Source: Streptomyces sp. ISL-36
Lineage (GTDB): Bacteria; Actinomycetota; Actinomycetes; Streptomycetales; Streptomycetaceae
Direction: 5' to 3'
DNA: 56,471 bases
NCBI RefSeq assembly: GCF_018614205.1
Contig: NZ_JAGGOS010000076.1
Coordinates: 1-56,471, forward strand
Shown here in pieces: positions 49,209 to 56,471 of this stretch; within the stretch, counting starts at the first letter, position 1, and the number at the start of each line of letters is the position of its first letter. Both the position numbers and the translations under genes were made by a program. Under the pieces are notes generated by a model. It made no database searches. It saw only the letters and a list, made by a program, of their open reading frames with translations, and was not told the origin of the DNA.

Positions 49209-51554
49209 ATGGACGACGACGCTGAGCAGCAGCATCCGAGCACCCCGTCCCCGGCCCCCGTGGTGACCGCGGCACCTTCCTACGCGCGCGACCAGTGGGC
49301 GAAGGCCTTCACGACCGCGCTCACGCACGACGACGCCGCGACGCGTGACCGCGCCGCCGAGCGAGGGCGACGCTGGCGAGCCGTGCTGACGGGGATGGCC
49401 GAGGGCCGGCTGAAGATCGGCTCGCGCACGCCCGTGAAAGGGCTGCCCGCCTGGGTGACCCCCGAGGTCGTACGGGGCGGCTTCGCCACCGGCGCCGCGA
49501 GCGCCGCCGGTCCCCTCCAGCCGTACGAGACAGAGGCGGCGCGCCGGTTCGGTGTGCCCGCCGCGCGAGGAGCGCTGTTCGCACACTGCCTGACCGAACC
49601 CGGACTCGCCTGGCTCTCGGACCTCCTCGACAGCGGCCACTACGAGGTGACGCTGCCCGAGGAGGCCGCGCTGCTGACCGTGGCATGGCTGGTGCGGAGC
49701 GGGGAGGTGGCCGGGGCGGTCGAGCTGGTCGAGGCGCTCGAACCCCACGCCGACACGGTGCGGTTCCTGCCCCGCCCCTCACGGACACGGGCCGGCGCCC
49801 CCGGCCACGTCCACCGGCGCACGGTCGCCGAAGCCCGCCGGACCCTGGAGCGCAGGCGCCCGAACGAGGCCGTGGAGACCCAGCGCGAGGCGCTCGCCGT
49901 CTGGAACCCGTACGCGGACGACATCCTCGGCCACTGGCTGGAGACGGCCGACACCGGACGTGTACTCGAGCGGACGCCCGATGACGGCTGGTACGCACGA
50001 GGGGCCGCCCTGCTGGAGCGCTACCGTGCCCTCGCGGCCGAGCACACCCGCTGCCGCAGGCACCGTGACCCTAAGGAGAACCTCGGCATCCTCATCGGCG
50101 CCCTCCAGGAGAGCGTCGCCCGCCGCCCGCTGGATCCACGCCGTCTCGGACTGCTGCGCACCGCCGTCGAGGCCATGGTGCGACGCCGAGGGCTGCCCGG
50201 ATCCGCGCCACACGCCGACCTGCGCCGGCAGCAGGCCGCGCAGGCCGCGCTGCCCTCCCACCACGCACTCGCCGGGCTCGCGAGCCGGCGGCTCGCCGAA
50301 CTCCCGCAGGACTCCGGCGCCGAGGACATAGGGCCGCTGACCGCCGAGGTGAGCGTGCGGGAGAGCCGGGAGACCTCGCTGCCCGTCGGGGCGGTCCTGC
50401 CCCCGTCGATCCGCCGCGTCGTCGACGGCACCCTCAGCGCGCCGCTCGCCACCCTGGTGGAGCGCGGAGTGGTGCCGTCCGCCGAGGTGCTGGCCCAGCT
50501 GGTGCCCCAGCTGGTCGCCGCGACGACGGCCCGGTCCTACGCCGACGAGCCGCTGCGCACTCTGATGGCCGCCGACTACCGGGCGTGCCGCAACCGCCGT
50601 TCGCTGCTCCTGCTCAACCTGGAGCGGCAGGTCCGCGTCGAGGAACTGCCCTGGGTGCGGGCCGTGACGGCCTTCCGCGCCGACCGGGACGGCGGGCAGG
50701 CGGCGCTCGACGCTCTGCGGGAGCTGGGCGAGATCGCGGTACGAAGCTTTCCCGGGACGATCCTGCCCAACCCCCTCGTGCGCGAACTCGCCGTCCTCGC
50801 CCGCCAGGCCGACCTCGGCGCACCCCTGGTGGAGGAGCTGGCCGCGGACATCTTCATGGGCACGTTCAGCCCCAAGTTCCTCACGGCGGCGCGCGTCGCG
50901 GCCGAGCTCCTGAGCGGCACGCTGTACGAGAGGTACTACGGCATCGACTACCCGGCCGTCCGCGACCTGGCGGTCGTGGAGACCAGCCGGAACGTGCTCC
51001 GCTCGCACGACGCCCGAACCTCACCCGGATTCGCCACACTCTGCGCCCGGCGCGCCGGAGACCCGGGCACCTGGTCGGTCGCCGGCAACGGCAAGGTGAT
51101 CGAGCAGGCGCAGATCCTCACCACGCACAACCTCGCCACCCTCGTCCACCGGGTCCACATCGCCCCCGGTCCCGGCTGGGACGAACTCGCCCTGCGCTGC
51201 TTCAGGACCGTCTGCCGGCTGACCGCCCGCCTGGAGGGACATCCGCGCCCCCTGGCCACCGTGAAGGACGCGGCCTATGCCTGGCGGCAGATGCTCTTCC
51301 ACCTGTCGCTGTGCGACGCGCCGGCACTGGCGGGGGCGCTGGGGCGCCTGGGCGAGGAGGAGGCACGCCACCCGGCGCACGTCGCCGCGCGGCTCGCCCC
51401 GGCGCTCGCCGGTCTCCGCCTCGTCGCGGACGGCGGCCGGTTCGGCCCCGATGGCGGCGCGGACGGCGGCAGGGCACGCCTGCTCCTCGGCTGGAGCACC
51501 AACGGGCACTGGCTGCTCGCGCCGCAGCCCGCCACGGGGAGCGGACGAGGCTGA
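49209..51554 (+). CDS. 781-residue protein of unknown family behind a tRNA-like leader
   Basis: 781 residues from ATG 49209, the first ATG after the tRNA-like element. No ribosome site is visible except within the fold, so translation initiation may depend on that structure. No signal or membrane segment. The composition suggests a mostly helical, repeat-type protein (HEAT-like: ELGEIAVRSFPGTILPNPLVRELAVLARQ, LVEELAADIFMGTFSPKFLTAARVAAELL). I see no vWA, nuclease, helicase or TROVE motif. Conserved-looking blocks include IGSRTPVKGLPAWVTPEVVRGGFATG and LYERYYGIDYPAVRDL. Function unknown. The RNA context invites an RNA-binding or tRNA-sensing role (inference). Confidence 0.85.
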   Translation: MDDDAEQQHPSTPSPAPVVTAAPSYARDQWAKAFTTALTHDDAATRDRAAERGRRWRAVLTGMAEGRLKIGSRTPVKGLPAWVTPEVVRGGFATGAASAAGPLQPYETEAARRFGVPAARGALFAHCLTEPGLAWLSDLLDSGHYEVTLPEEAALLTVAWLVRSGEVAGAVELVEALEPHADTVRFLPRPSRTRAGAPGHVHRRTVAEARRTLERRRPNEAVETQREALAVWNPYADDILGHWLETADTGRVLERTPDDGWYARGAALLERYRALAAEHTRCRRHRDPKENLGILIGALQESVARRPLDPRRLGLLRTAVEAMVRRRGLPGSAPHADLRRQQAAQAALPSHHALAGLASRRLAELPQDSGAEDIGPLTAEVSVRESRETSLPVGAVLPPSIRRVVDGTLSAPLATLVERGVVPSAEVLAQLVPQLVAATTARSYADEPLRTLMAADYRACRNRRSLLLLNLERQVRVEELPWVRAVTAFRADRDGGQAALDALRELGEIAVRSFPGTILPNPLVRELAVLARQADLGAPLVEELAADIFMGTFSPKFLTAARVAAELLSGTLYERYYGIDYPAVRDLAVVETSRNVLRSHDARTSPGFATLCARRAGDPGTWSVAGNGKVIEQAQILTTHNLATLVHRVHIAPGPGWDELALRCFRTVCRLTARLEGHPRPLATVKDAAYAWRQMLFHLSLCDAPALAGALGRLGEEEARHPAHVAARLAPALAGLRLVADGGRFGPDGGADGGRARLLLGWSTNGHWLLAPQPATGSGRG

Positions 51555-51620
51555 ACGGCGGCCCGCACCCGGGGGCGCTCGTGAAGGCCCGCACCAGCGC
51601 CGTCCCGGCGCGGGCGTTCC

Positions 51621-52256
51621 TCAGCCTGCGCCGCCGGTTCCCCCGGGGCCCGGCGGCGCCCCGTCACGGGCGAGTGCGGCCACCTGGTCGCTGATCAGGT
51701 CCAGGATCGTCGCCGAGACGGCCGCGTCGTGGCCCAGTACGAGGAAGTTCAGGGTCAGGCCGTCGGTCACGGAGGCCAGGTAGCGGGCCAGCACCGGGAC
51801 GGGGACTCTCAGTTCGAGTTCCATGGTGTCACCGAGTTGCTCGATCAGCTCCTGGTAGATCTCGGCGTACCGCTCGTGCTGGCGACGGGCGAGCGGTTCG
51901 AACCCGGGTGTGCGCAGGGCGTACTGGGTGAGTTCGTACGTGAGCATGTGCTCGCCCGGGTGGGCGCACACATGGTCCCAATACGCCCCGAAGCCGGCCC
52001 GGATGGTCTCCCTGAGCGTGGCGCGCGGTCGCAGCGCCTCCTTCACCACCCCCACGTAATGGTCGGTGATCGCCGTGATCACCGACTCCAGGAGCGCCTG
52101 CTTCGAGTCGAAGCAGTAGTGGAAGACGCTCAGGGAGACGCCCGCCTCGGCGGCGATGGACCGGGTCGTCGTCCGGGGGACGCCGTCCCGGGTCATCGCG
52201 CGGATGGCCGCCTCGGTCAGCTGCCGGCGCCGGTCGGCGAGCGGCATGCGGGTCAT
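51621..52256 (-). CDS. TetR-family transcriptional regulator
   Basis: 211 residues from ATG 52256, with AAGGGA 8-9 bases upstream. HTH near residues 28-50 (TTTRSIAAEAGVSLSVFHYCFDSKQALLESVI), typical for TetR; the C-terminal ligand domain has a BetI-like look (RETIRAGFGAYWDHVCAHPGEHMLTYELTQYALRTPG region). The gene starts 34 bases after the stop of the M19-like gene in the same direction, so the two may be co-transcribed and the regulator may control it. The last 20 residues are Gly/Pro-rich. Confidence 0.9.
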   Translation of the reverse strand: MTRMPLADRRRQLTEAAIRAMTRDGVPRTTTRSIAAEAGVSLSVFHYCFDSKQALLESVITAITDHYVGVVKEALRPRATLRETIRAGFGAYWDHVCAHPGEHMLTYELTQYALRTPGFEPLARRQHERYAEIYQELIEQLGDTMELELRVPVPVLARYLASVTDGLTLNFLVLGHDAAVSATILDLISDQVAALARDGAPPGPGGTGGAG

Positions 52257-52290
52257 ACGGTGGTTCCCTTCGCTCTGTCGGACGGCGCCG

Positions 52291-54351
52291 TCAGCTGCTG
52301 TGGACGCCGACCTCGCGGAGCGAGTAGCCCCATTCGCTGCCGCGCTCCACGCCCTGGATCCGCACATGCCGGGCCGTCGCCCCCGGGAACAGGACCGTGT
52401 CCAGGCCTCCGTCACCGGCCGTGGTGGACCAAGCGGTCCGCCACGTGGTTCCGTCGTCGGAGAGCTCGATGCGGTACGCCTTCCCGTACGCGCGTTCCCA
52501 GTCGAGGGTGACCCGCTTGACCAGCCGCGACGCGCCCAGGTCGATACGGAGCCACTGGCCGTCGCTCCATTCGCTCGCCCAGCGGGTGCCCGGGTCGCCG
52601 TCCACGGCCCGCTCCGGCGCGTAGGAGACGAACGGGTTCCACCACTCCGAGGTGGACGCGGACGCCGCCGCGTTCGCGGCCAGATTCACGCCCGCCCGGT
52701 GCCGCTCGGAGGCACCCCAGGTGTCGAGGTAGGACTCGGCGCCACGGAACAGGTCGTCCACCACCCCCTGCCCGCCGACCAGCCGGATGTCCTCGATCCA
52801 GTCCGGGACCAGGCCGTAGTGGGAGGCACCGTCGGTGTTGAGGTCCCAGGTCCGCTGCCCGGTGGTCTGCCGGTCGATGAGCGAACCGCCGTCGGTGCTG
52901 CGGAACGGGTACCGGACCGGGTTCGGGGTGTCCGTGCCGCGCGGCCCCGGCCAGCCGCCGACGCCGTTCATGTCGGTGCCGTAGCCGTACCCCACGCCGT
53001 ACTTCTCGCGCAGGGCGTCCGTCCGCTTCGCCTCCGCGCTGAACCCCTCGGCGCCGTGCATGTACTGGGCGATGAACCCGCCGAGCCCGTAGACCCGCTC
53101 GGTCCAGTCCAGGTCCATCCAGCTGTGCGAGGAGAGCACACCCGGGTACGACGCCGACTCCGCGATGTCCAGAGCCCGGCCCGCCGCCTTGACGCTCATG
53201 TGGTCGATCTCGAGCATCATCTTGCGTTGCATCATGCCGCGCACGGCGTACTCGCCGAGCTCCGTCAGCCCCCGGGTGTTGCACCGCGCGTCCGTCGCGT
53301 ACGTCGGGACGGTCACGCCCGCCGGCAGCTCCTTCTCGGCCGTGGGCGCCACCGCGAGCCCGATCGGGTTGTCGTGCTGCGGCCCGGTGCACTTCTCGGT
53401 CTTCCAGAAGGTGCCCGTCGACAGGAACTGGCCGACGTTGATGGCCGTGCCCAGCGCACCCTCGTCGAACCGGACACCGCACAGCGCGTTGTCGAACTTG
53501 TGGCAGAGGAACATGCTGCGGACGCCGAGCCGGTGGAGTTCGTCCAGACCCCGGTCGATGTCGTCCCTGTCGCACTGCGCCACGTCCAGGATCTGCTTGC
53601 AGCCGAAGGGCTCGGACGTCTCGACGCCGAGGACGACCGCCAGCTTGCCCTGCTCGATCACGGCGCGGGCCTGTGCCGTGTCGGTGACGATCCGGAACCA
53701 GCCCTTGCCGGGGCCGCCGAACATCCGGTCGACGTACTCCTGCATCTCGTACGTCTTCCTGGCCTGTAGGCGGATCGACGTCATCTCGTCGCAGCCGCGG
53801 TCTTTGAAGAAGTAGACCGAGCAGATGACCCCGTTGGTGACCAGGTCGTTGACGAGCACGCGCTGCCCGCCGCGCCAGGCCCGCTCGATCCACGCGTAGT
53901 AGTTCTGCTGGTGGGTCAGGGAGTCGTGCGCGGGCCAGTCCTTGAACGTCGGCCAGCCGTCCGGGTCGTGCCGGCCGTCGCCGCCCTTGGTGATGAAGTC
54001 GAAGACCGCGAGCGATCCGTCGGGGTAGTGCTCGGGGCAGTCCTTGAGCGCGTCGGCGACGCCGAGTTCGGAGAAGGGCTTGCCGCAGATGAGCCGGCCG
54101 CCGAAGGCCTCGTTGGACATGATGTGGTTGTGCGCGTCGACGAAACCGCGTACCTCGCCCTGGGCGTCGGTGCCCTTGAAGGGCTCGCCCGTGACGTTGA
54201 TCGCGGAGTCGGGTGCGGGCCGGGCGGAGGGGTTCCACCAGGAGGAGTCGGCGGCTGAGCCGGGCGCCGGGCCGAGCAGCAGTGCCGTCGTCGCGAGGAG
54301 CAACGACAGCACTGCCAGGGGCCCGCGCCTGCTGTGCGTGGGTCGCGTCAT
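52291..54351 (-). CDS. secreted amidohydrolase/M19 dipeptidase-like protein with C-terminal F5/8 type C domain
   Basis: 686 residues from ATG 54351 (ATG 54357 and GTG 54360 also possible). Signal peptide AVLSLLLATTALLLGPAPGSAA. Residues about 70-545 resemble the metal-dependent amidohydrolase/membrane dipeptidase fold: metal-binding VDAHNHI, VVLGVETSEPF, SMFLCHKFDN, MLEIDHMSVKAAG and VLSSHSWMD. Residues about 550-686 form an F5/8C (CBM32-like) sugar-binding module (GDPGTRWASEWSDGQWLRIDLG). Eight or more cysteines suggest disulfides. Enzymatic substrate unknown; the binding module suggests attachment to a glycan surface. Followed by a TetR regulator. Confidence 0.85.
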   Translation of the reverse strand: MTRPTHSRRGPLAVLSLLLATTALLLGPAPGSAADSSWWNPSARPAPDSAINVTGEPFKGTDAQGEVRGFVDAHNHIMSNEAFGGRLICGKPFSELGVADALKDCPEHYPDGSLAVFDFITKGGDGRHDPDGWPTFKDWPAHDSLTHQQNYYAWIERAWRGGQRVLVNDLVTNGVICSVYFFKDRGCDEMTSIRLQARKTYEMQEYVDRMFGGPGKGWFRIVTDTAQARAVIEQGKLAVVLGVETSEPFGCKQILDVAQCDRDDIDRGLDELHRLGVRSMFLCHKFDNALCGVRFDEGALGTAINVGQFLSTGTFWKTEKCTGPQHDNPIGLAVAPTAEKELPAGVTVPTYATDARCNTRGLTELGEYAVRGMMQRKMMLEIDHMSVKAAGRALDIAESASYPGVLSSHSWMDLDWTERVYGLGGFIAQYMHGAEGFSAEAKRTDALREKYGVGYGYGTDMNGVGGWPGPRGTDTPNPVRYPFRSTDGGSLIDRQTTGQRTWDLNTDGASHYGLVPDWIEDIRLVGGQGVVDDLFRGAESYLDTWGASERHRAGVNLAANAAASASTSEWWNPFVSYAPERAVDGDPGTRWASEWSDGQWLRIDLGASRLVKRVTLDWERAYGKAYRIELSDDGTTWRTAWSTTAGDGGLDTVLFPGATARHVRIQGVERGSEWGYSLREVGVHSS

Positions 54352-54360
54352 GGACATCAC

Positions 54361-54817
54361 TCACGTCTTCGGTGGGGGACGGCGGGGCGCGCGCAAAGTT
54401 GTCATGCTCCGCGCGAAAGGTGTGTCGAGAATCCCGACTGCCGCAACCGGAGTCAAGAGTCCGGGACGGATGACCTGATGGGTCGTCGGATCACCCCGTC
54501 ACCTGGGTGGTCGGATCGCCCCGTCCCGCCGGAAGCCCTCGGTTCGCAGGCTCGAAGATCCCGGGCTGGTCTCACCCTCCTCGACGCTCGGATAAGGCCG
54601 AGAATGTCCCGCTTGCGGAGGTCGAGGAAAGCCTCAAAACGCCGGTAGTGGACGCTGTCGGATGCTCCGTCAAGAACAGGAAAACGCGCAGGTCGCGAAC
54701 TGGTTGATCGTGTCTGGCAAAGATCTCGCAAAGGGCTTGGGCTTAAGTAGAACTGATGCGTCCACATCGGGCAGGCTCACGAGGCTTTGTTGGCATCGTG
54801 TAAGTAAAGGCTCGCCC
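54361..54817. other. 457-base gap, AT-richer, no supported gene
   Basis: Composition from about 54590 to 54800 is clearly more AT-rich than the surroundings (for example TCTGGCAAAGATCTCGCAAAG). Short frames on both strands lack ribosome sites and recognisable motifs. It may be the promoter region of the large surface protein or the worn end of a mobile element; nothing firmer can be said. Confidence 0.5.
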
Positions 54818-56471
54818 ATGCGCGTTCGTTGGGTCCGTAGCCCTCGGCTGTTTCCACCGGGTCGTTCCGGTAGGCGCAGACTGAGGGCTACGGCTCTTTT
54901 CGTCCTTGTCTTCTTCTCCGGCATGCTCACCACCGAGACCGCGATGGCCATGGGTGCCACGCTGTCGCCGGTGAAGATGCCTCAACTCTCCCTTTCGGGG
55001 CTCTGGAAATGGATCAACGAGAACCCTCTCGACACCCCTGATCAGCAGGGCGGTTCCGCCCGCGGCAAGAGTCATTACGCTTCCTCGGACGCGACGAGCT
55101 CCGAGGGTGAGGCCGGGCGCAGGCCGGGCAAGGGCAAGGGGGAGCTCGACGCGTTCGAGCGTCCCGTTGACCGCCCGGGCGCGTCGAAGACCGGTGCGGC
55201 CAAGGGCGGTGCCAAGAGCTTCGATGCCCGCACGAGCAAGCGGGATGCGAAGAAGTCGACGGCGACGTCGGACTTCTACGTCAACGCCGATGGCTCCACC
55301 ACGGTCCGCCACTTCACCGGCCGGACCAACTTCAAGGGCACCGACGGTTCCTGGAAGCCGATCGACACCCGGCTGACCAAGGACACCGACGGCCGGCTGC
55401 AGCAGCGCTCGAACTCCCTGGATGTCGAGTTCGCGCCGGACGCGGCCGACCAGCAGCTCGCCTCGGTCGACTTCGGCGCGGGGCGTTCGCTCGCCTACGC
55501 GCTGCGGGGCGCGGCCAAGGGTGAGCCGACGGTGGCCGCCAACGGCACGGTGACCTACGCCGGCGTGCTGCCGGAGACCGATGTGGAGCTCGTGCCGCTG
55601 GCGGAGGGCTTCAAGGAGAACATCGTCCTGCGCTCGGCGCGGGCGGGGAACTCCTGGGTGTTCCCGCTCGCGGTGAAGGGGCTCACCCCCCGCATAGCCG
55701 CCGACGGCGACGTGGAGTTCACCGACGCGACGGGCAAGGTCACCGCGACCATCCCGCACGCGTACATGGAGGACTCCAGGATCGACCCGCGTTCGGGCGA
55801 CGCCGCCCAGTCGCGGGCCGTCACCTATGAGCTGACGTCGGTGGACGGCAAGCCCGCGCTGCGGACGACCGCGGACCGCGGCTGGCTGGAGGACCCCGCC
55901 CGGGTCTTCCCGGTGACCGTCGACCCGACGGTGACCGCGTCGAACTCCACGTACGCGCAGAACACCATCGGTGGTGACCACTCCACCGAGACGCAGATCA
56001 AGGTCGGTTCGTACGACTCGGGAACGAACAAGACGAACTCGTTCCTGCAGTTCTCCTCGCTGGGCACCACGCTCGCGGGGCAGCGGGTCACCGCCGCCAC
56101 CTTGAACGTGTACGCGATCTGGTCCTCGACCTGCAGCAACCAGTCGTTCTCGGTCCACCCGATCACCCAGTCCTGGACCCCGTCGGGTGTCACCAGCTAC
56201 CCCGGGCCGAGCTTCGGCGCGGCCATGGGCTCCGCCACGCCGGCACCGGGAGCGTCCTGCTCCAACACGGGCAACTCGGCCAGCGTCGGTGTGAAGATGC
56301 CGGTCTCCCTGTCGACCACCTGGTTCAACCAAGTCGCCGGCGGAGCCGCCAACTACGGTCTCGCGATGACCGCGCCGACCAACGACGCGCTCCACTGGAA
56401 GAAGTTCCACTCCGACAACTCGGCGACCGCCGGCTTCCGCCCGGCCCTGCACCTGACCTACACGGCGAACA
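54818..56471 (+). CDS. large secreted DNRLRE-domain protein, RHS/polymorphic-toxin type (3' end outside window)
   Basis: Open from ATG 54818 (AAAGG 8 bases upstream) to the end of the window, at least 551 residues with no stop. Signal peptide LRATALFVLVFFSGMLTTETAMA. A charged, low-complexity region (to about residue 140) precedes a beta-rich part (STATSDFYVNADGSTTVRHF, TNFKGTDGSWKPIDTRL). From about residue 366 a DNRLRE/CBM96-like domain begins (TVDPTVTASNSTYAQNTIGGDH, SFLQFSSL). This N-terminal layout is standard for very large actinobacterial RHS-repeat wall proteins whose ends carry toxins. The first codons are less GC-biased than the rest of the window. The C-terminal toxin and immunity gene would be downstream. 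Confidence 0.88.
   Translation, partial: MRVRWVRSPRLFPPGRSGRRRLRATALFVLVFFSGMLTTETAMAMGATLSPVKMPQLSLSGLWKWINENPLDTPDQQGGSARGKSHYASSDATSSEGEAGRRPGKGKGELDAFERPVDRPGASKTGAAKGGAKSFDARTSKRDAKKSTATSDFYVNADGSTTVRHFTGRTNFKGTDGSWKPIDTRLTKDTDGRLQQRSNSLDVEFAPDAADQQLASVDFGAGRSLAYALRGAAKGEPTVAANGTVTYAGVLPETDVELVPLAEGFKENIVLRSARAGNSWVFPLAVKGLTPRIAADGDVEFTDATGKVTATIPHAYMEDSRIDPRSGDAAQSRAVTYELTSVDGKPALRTTADRGWLEDPARVFPVTVDPTVTASNSTYAQNTIGGDHSTETQIKVGSYDSGTNKTNSFLQFSSLGTTLAGQRVTAATLNVYAIWSSTCSNQSFSVHPITQSWTPSGVTSYPGPSFGAAMGSATPAPGASCSNTGNSASVGVKMPVSLSTTWFNQVAGGAANYGLAMTAPTNDALHWKKFHSDNSATAGFRPALHLTYTAN

Noticed and set aside
49209..51554. Ro60/TROVE (Rsr) protein, because of the tRNA-like neighbour
   Set aside because: Repetitive helical sequence is suggestive, but no vWA/MIDAS motif or clear TROVE signature can be seen.
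54453..54767. 104-codon minus-strand frame before the DNRLRE gene, possible transposase remnant
   Set aside because: No transposase motif or terminal repeats; composition change alone is not enough.

Overview
The window is high-GC (about 70% or more) DNA with GTG/TTG starts, GGAGG-type ribosome sites, Tat and lipoprotein signals, SpoIIE-type phosphatases and CUT1 sugar transporters that lack their own ATPase. All of this fits the chromosome of a Streptomyces or a close relative. No rRNA, CRISPR array, integrase or intact insertion sequence was seen.

Layout. (1) 1-10.5 kb: a xyloglucan-type utilisation operon (two LplB/YtcP-type permeases, GH74, GH42, GH95 and GH12) ending against a convergent LacI repressor. 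The repressor promoter is flanked by two identical GAAGCGCTTC palindromes. (2) 10.5-26 kb: housekeeping and stress genes: tandem Usp, PfkB kinase, cupin, serine hydrolase, CorA, a Cmx/CmlR-type chloramphenicol exporter behind a predicted leaderless leader peptide, type II NADH dehydrogenase, a PAS-PAS-GAF-SpoIIE-HATPase phosphatase with a 72-bp minisatellite, a carboxylesterase and a YkuD-like protein. (3) 26.2-34.6 kb: a galactan module: secreted GH53 endogalactanase and cytoplasmic GH42 beta-galactosidase, divergent from a CUT1 transporter and a LacI regulator, with a well-formed operator over the transporter promoter.

(4) 34.7-37.4 kb: a cyclodipeptide synthase resembling mycobacterial Rv2275, overlapping a P450 resembling CYP121, with a methyltransferase downstream behind a hairpin. 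This is a probable mycocyclosin-type pathway in a Streptomyces-like host. (5) 37.4-43 kb: small regulators and enzymes: a LysR effector domain with a histone-like tail, a DUF5997-type protein, NTF2-like, GNAT, methyltransferase, SGNH hydrolase and DJ-1/PfpI. (6) 43.3-46.7 kb: pectin degradation: a fused PL1-CE8 pectate lyase/pectin methylesterase and a second PL1 lyase. (7) 46.9-56.5 kb: P450, isochorismatase, a tRNA-like cloverleaf lying directly in front of the start codon of a 781-residue protein of unknown family, a TetR regulator, an M19-like/F5-8C secreted protein, and the start of a large secreted DNRLRE/RHS-type protein that runs off the end.

Together the window mixes plant cell wall deconstruction (xyloglucan, galactan, pectin) with one small natural-product locus. 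The two observations most worth following are the tRNA-like leader element (49135-49206) and the mycocyclosin-like cassette with altered P450 active-site residues (34723-36709).
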